64,000 bases of DNA from Lithospermum erythrorhizon (lineage: Eukaryota; Streptophyta; Magnoliopsida; Boraginales; Boraginaceae): positions 248,001-312,000 of the forward strand of contig JADFUC010002388.1 in assembly GCA_019722365.1 (NCBI GenBank), written 5' to 3'. The notes below the pieces were generated by a model. The model ran no database searches. It saw only the letters and a program-made list of their open reading frames with translations, and had not been told where the DNA came from. Shown here piece by piece: positions 60,382 to 64,000 of this stretch (within the stretch, counting starts at the first letter, position 1; each line of letters begins with the position of its first letter). The translations under genes and the position numbers were made by a program.

Positions 60382-61316
60382 TGTTGAAAAAACTATGCCA
60401 AACTTGTTCATAAACATAAACAAAAGCATACAGATCACCAAAATGTATATACTCCTAAATTACTTAATATGAATTGAGCATTTACAGAAAGCAAATGTAA
60501 AAATCACCAACTTATACTGGGCGGTTCTCTTTTGATCTCCTAGCAATTAGCACCAAAATGGTAGATGCTCCAATTAGTTCACACCTAGGAACGGTTGAAT
60601 CACACGATTGGATTTGCTAGAACCTCAAGAAGCAATCGAGAACAAAATCAAGCCAAAACGGGCTTGTATTGTTCGGCTACGGGCGAGGGAAGTGGGCGGC
60701 AAGAGGAGGCGCGCGATGAAAATGAATTGTGTTTCATGTTATGAAACTCTTTACATAGCCCATTCCTTAACCTCGAATAGCTCGACCTGCTAACTAATAA
60801 GCCAACTCGTTAAAAAGCGTTAACTAACTAAACGCTAACAGTAAGTAACTAACAAAATACCAATGAGATTTTCTAGTTTAACTATCAATTTAACTAAAGA
60901 AGCCAATTGATTAGGTCTCATCCAATTTATATCTTACATTATCAATGTAAAACTCTGATTGAAAGATTGGCCGATTTCAATCAATCCTCAATTTAAGAAT
61001 CACGATTTAATTTCATACACGAATAAAACTCAACGCCACCATTCACAGGACCTCGGGGCTCATAATATCGGGCTTGTATAATAATATAATCAATTAATAG
61101 TATCATTATAATCCATCATGCAATTTTATCTGGAAGAATTTAAGATAAGCCCCTAATATTTTCATGAGTTCCTTATTCAGTAATTTACTTATTACTATTA
61201 TCAACATTTGGCCAGTGAATCTCATTTTAACTAAAAAACTAGTAAATGAATTATTTACAACAATCGGGTTTTAATATAAGATAAATTGTTAAATCAATAT
61301 ATATTGATTTCCAACA
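60382..61316 (-). repeat. Right (5') LTR of the large element
   Basis: 935 bp, starts TGTTGAAAAAACTATG and ends TTTCCAACA. Direct repeat of 46540-47458. Followed by the target duplication ATTAT. Confidence 0.8.
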
Positions 61317-61321
61317 ATTAT

Positions 61322-63310
61322 AATTTTATATTCTTTATTCTTTTTCTATGAGGTCAATATGGATCTTCACTTAAATTCTTGATATTTTAGTAAGACAAGA
61401 AGTGTATTTTCACTACATTATACTTCTCTATTTTTTATTTAATGATATTAATAAAAATAATTATTTGATAAGTTTAAATAAATACTTATTAAACTAATTT
61501 AATAAAAATATTTATTGAATTTATATCCATCATGATCATAGAAAATATTTATTCGATATCAAGTGATTCAATCTTCTATCAAGGACAAGGCTGAGGTCAC
61601 AATAATAATAGAATTTTGAAACCTAATTGACCATTTTTGTTTGGTCCTCGGCTCGTTTGTACCAACTCCATTATCACCTTCGCTTCTTAAATAATGAAAA
61701 GCTCGCCAAAATAAGTTTTTCACAAATAGGCGACGCCATTATTATTGTTATATTTTTAATATTATTACCGCTTTATAAAAAAATATTATTTTAATTTGCA
61801 CTTAATATCACTATTTTTATTTTTGGAACACAATTATTATATATGGTTGTATAATATTTTTGTAGAAGTATAGTTTAATTATTAAATATTAAATCGATAA
61901 TTATTTGAATATAATATTTCTTTTATCAAATATGATATGTTTGACGTTTTCTTAATATTCTTACTTAAAAGAATGAAAATCTATATAAGAGGAAAAATGA
62001 ATAATGTATTATTATCATATAAAATAATAATAAACTATTATTATATAAAATAATAATAATAATAATAAGTTGCATTAAAGTAGAAAAGACAAAATAATAA
62101 AGAAAAAGAAAAAAATATTAATGCGGAGAGGGAGTGGTATCGGGTATTTTTTACCTTAAATTTAAAGATTGGTTGCTTAATCTGGTGAGGCCAAGGACGT
62201 TAGAATGCAGATTATTAATGCTGGTAAGGCACAATCATTTTTACCCGAAATAAGTACAAGAAGTAAGAAGATGTAGCATATAAGAGTAGTCTGACGATGA
62301 ATATTAATTTTAATATTTATATATTTCTTTTCTTATGAAGCTAAATTGATTTCGATGATAAATATTTCTTATTAAATAGGACATATATGAAGAAAATTGT
62401 GTTTAATAATATTTATTTAATATTATTTATTTATGTCTATGAAGAAAGTTTAATGATTAATATGAGTTAAATAGGGCATATATGAAGAAAATTGTGTTAA
62501 ATATTACTTTAATAGGAGTATTAGTATTCTTTTCATAATATATCTCATCAAACTATATTTTTGTCTAAGTTTTAGAGAGAAGAGTAATTTAATCATTAAT
62601 AATGTGAAAATGGAAGAAACGGAACAAACACAACCCTTATTCCCACTTTTATATATGTTTAGTGATCGTGATACTCAATCCATTTTTCAGTTGTTATTTT
62701 AATTATTTGCATATAGATTAAGAAAAATAAAAAGTAGTAAAAAAGTACATTGAAAACAGAGAATAACAATTAATGAAAACTATAACATTAGTTTGTTGAT
62801 AATTTAAAAATAAAAAATAATCAAAAAAATATATTAAAAATGTAAAAGTATGTTTTGATATAATGTTAAAATCATAATTATTTTGAAACAATTTATTTTT
62901 TATTAAAATGATAACTAAAAGATTGAAAAGAACAAAAGAGAACAAGAAGTTAACACCCTATCTAAAACAAGTGGTTTTAGACTATGATTACCACACACTA
63001 AAATTTGAAAGGAGTTTCAAGTTAACGTATGAATTATGTTGAACTAACCATTGATGTCTTTGGTGAATTATTAGGCAAAAACAAAAGAGAACATGAAGAA
63101 GAAAACACAAGTACAGCTGAGAATTGAAATGAGGGAAAGACTATAATTGATTGGAGGGAGGGAATAATAACTCAAAGACAGGGAGGACAATGTCAAGTGC
63201 TCTTAGTCATCATGCAGCTGTCACTCCAATATACTAAGCCTTAACAACAATCCCCCAGCCTATCCCCCTCCCTCTTATATTACAGCAAATCAGAGTTTGA
63301 AACTGTGGGA
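61322..63310. other. AT-rich intergenic DNA and distal promoter of RRM gene
   Basis: No supported coding feature. Several ATT/AAT-rich microsatellite-like runs (for example 62030-62065). Sequence just before 63310 becomes less AT-rich as expected near a promoter. Confidence 0.5.
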
Positions 63311-63341
63311 CTCTCTCTCTCTCACTCTATCTTTCTCTCTC
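63311..63341 (+). repeat. CT-rich tract in presumed 5' leader of RRM gene
   Basis: CTCTCTCTCTCTCACTC followed by TATCTTTCTCTCTC. CT-rich tracts near the transcription start are common in plant genes. It lies 243 bp before the ATG. Confidence 0.6.
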
Positions 63342-63583
63342 ATAAAAACCAATCCTCAGATTTTTTTTCCTCCACATCTCTTCTTTCCATGACATTTTAG
63401 ATCCACAAAAGAGATAATGAGATTGTAAAAGAAGCCATGATCAAGATATAAGAATCATAGATTCATAGCTGCATGGGAAGATAATATTTCCTAGTGTATA
63501 TAATCTTTGATCATTGTATGTATCCTGCAACACAATCAAGAACCATTTTGAATATTATTGGTTAAAGTGCCATATTTTTTGAA

Positions 63584-64000
63584 ATGGCGGCTAACCAACA
63601 TTATCGATCACCATTTGGAGACACAACATACACCAAAGTCTTTGTTGGAGGGCTTGCTTGGGAGACCCCAACAGACGTAATGCAGAGTTATTTCGAGCAA
63701 TTTGGAGAGATTTTGGAAGCTGTGATCATCACTGACAAGAACACTGGAAAATCTAAAGGATATGGATTTGTGAGTATAGTTGAACAAAATATATAACAAT
63801 AATATATAGGATAATATTTTTTTTTATAGTTAAAATTATTACAATAATTCTCAATCCCCATCTTATAATGATATTCGAACCTTTGACCATGGATCAAGGG
63901 TATTATCTCGATAACAAAGTTGGGAAGTCGGACTTTAATTTTGGGGCATGGCTATTTTATTTAATTTGATCAGGTTACTTTCCGGGATCCTGAATCGGCA
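63584..64000 (+). CDS. RRM RNA-binding protein (ARP1/RBM24/38-like), 5' part
   Basis: Exon 1 is 63584-63769 (62 codons). Exon 2 starts at 63974 and leaves the window after nine codons; the intron is GT-AG. The start AAATGGCGG is in good context. The single RNA recognition motif begins at residue 16: RNP2 is KVFVGGL (18-24) and RNP1 is KGYGFVTF (58-65, spanning the intron). [17 protein letters not shown] and [20 protein letters not shown] are typical of the plant group related to Arabidopsis ARP1 and animal RBM24/38, thought to act in post-transcriptional control. The target RNA is not known from sequence. The protein continues beyond the window, so length and C-terminus cannot be judged. Confidence 0.88.
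63835..63925 (-). mobile_element. Possible SINE remnant in RRM intron
   Basis: On the minus strand CAAAGGTTCGAATATC (near 63871-63886) resembles a pol III B box, preceded about 35 bp upstream by a GTTATCGAGATAA stretch that could be an A-box relic. Too short and diverged to be sure. Confidence 0.3.

Larger units (their letters stand above)
46540..61316 (-). mobile_element. Large LTR retroelement with ATTAT target duplications, carrying a nested Copia
   Basis: LTRs 46540-47458 and 60382-61316 are direct repeats. The 5-bp target duplication ATTAT stands at 46535-46539 and 61317-61321. A primer binding site matching initiator tRNA-Met lies at 60368-60380, directly inside the right LTR, so the element reads on the minus strand. 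Removing the nested insertion (about 50171-56451) leaves about 6.6 kb of interior in which no retroviral-type protein can be read. It therefore looks non-autonomous, although its LTR-proximal 3' region is related to the coding Copia elements in this window. Confidence 0.8.

Noticed and set aside
1..64000. CRISPR array, bacterial operon, or defence island
   Set aside because: No regularly spaced palindromic repeats, no ribosome binding sites or operon structure; spliced plant genes show this is nuclear plant DNA.

Overview
The window is nuclear DNA of a flowering plant, most likely a eudicot. It is AT-rich, the genes have short GT-AG introns, and all recognisable proteins are plant families: a root-cap/LEA-related protein, an annexin, TRM112, a cryptochrome, a class III peroxidase and an RRM protein. 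Most of the remainder is decayed transposon sequence. I cannot name the species from sequence alone.

Layout. (1) 1-3919: a non-autonomous LTR element. Its left LTR is cut by the window edge, and its interior is non-coding and full of degenerate short repeats. (2) 3.9-6.9 kb: AT-rich DNA with one Copia fragment. (3) 6.86-25.39 kb: a nest of elements. A minus-strand Copia element with short LTRs (about 6860-7089 and 25168-25390) is split twice, once in its reverse transcriptase by a second Copia element (8328-13130) and once in its 5' leader by a CACTA (En/Spm) element (about 15.9-25.07 kb). The CACTA element still shows the TNP2 domain series, a Transposase_24-type gene and an Ulp1-like remnant. 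(4) 25.5-43.7 kb: the gene-bearing part. It holds a root-cap gene (+), a five-exon annexin (-), TRM112 (-), a broken CRY1-like cryptochrome (+) and a three-exon peroxidase (+), with MITE, SINE, LINE and hAT remains between them. (5) 46.54-61.32 kb: a large minus-strand LTR element flanked by ATTAT target duplications, with a second Copia element (about 50.17-56.45 kb) nested inside. (6) 61.3-64 kb: AT-rich intergenic DNA, then the first exon and the start of the second exon of an RRM-protein gene that leaves the window.

How the parts relate. The host genes look functionally unrelated and I see no biosynthetic or defence cluster. The root-cap gene and the annexin are tail to tail. The retrotransposon nest ends about 145 bp upstream of the root-cap TATA box, so an LTR now forms its distal promoter. 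The least expected signal is in the retroelements. Three related copies carry a structured non-coding segment between pol and the 3' LTR, with an inverted repeat at a near-constant 565-586 bp from the LTR. In one copy the 12-bp arms pair perfectly, and in the most decayed copy only partial pairing remains. Many repeat copies differ by small indels, and the cryptochrome has a one-base frameshift, so assembly error must be kept in mind alongside true decay.
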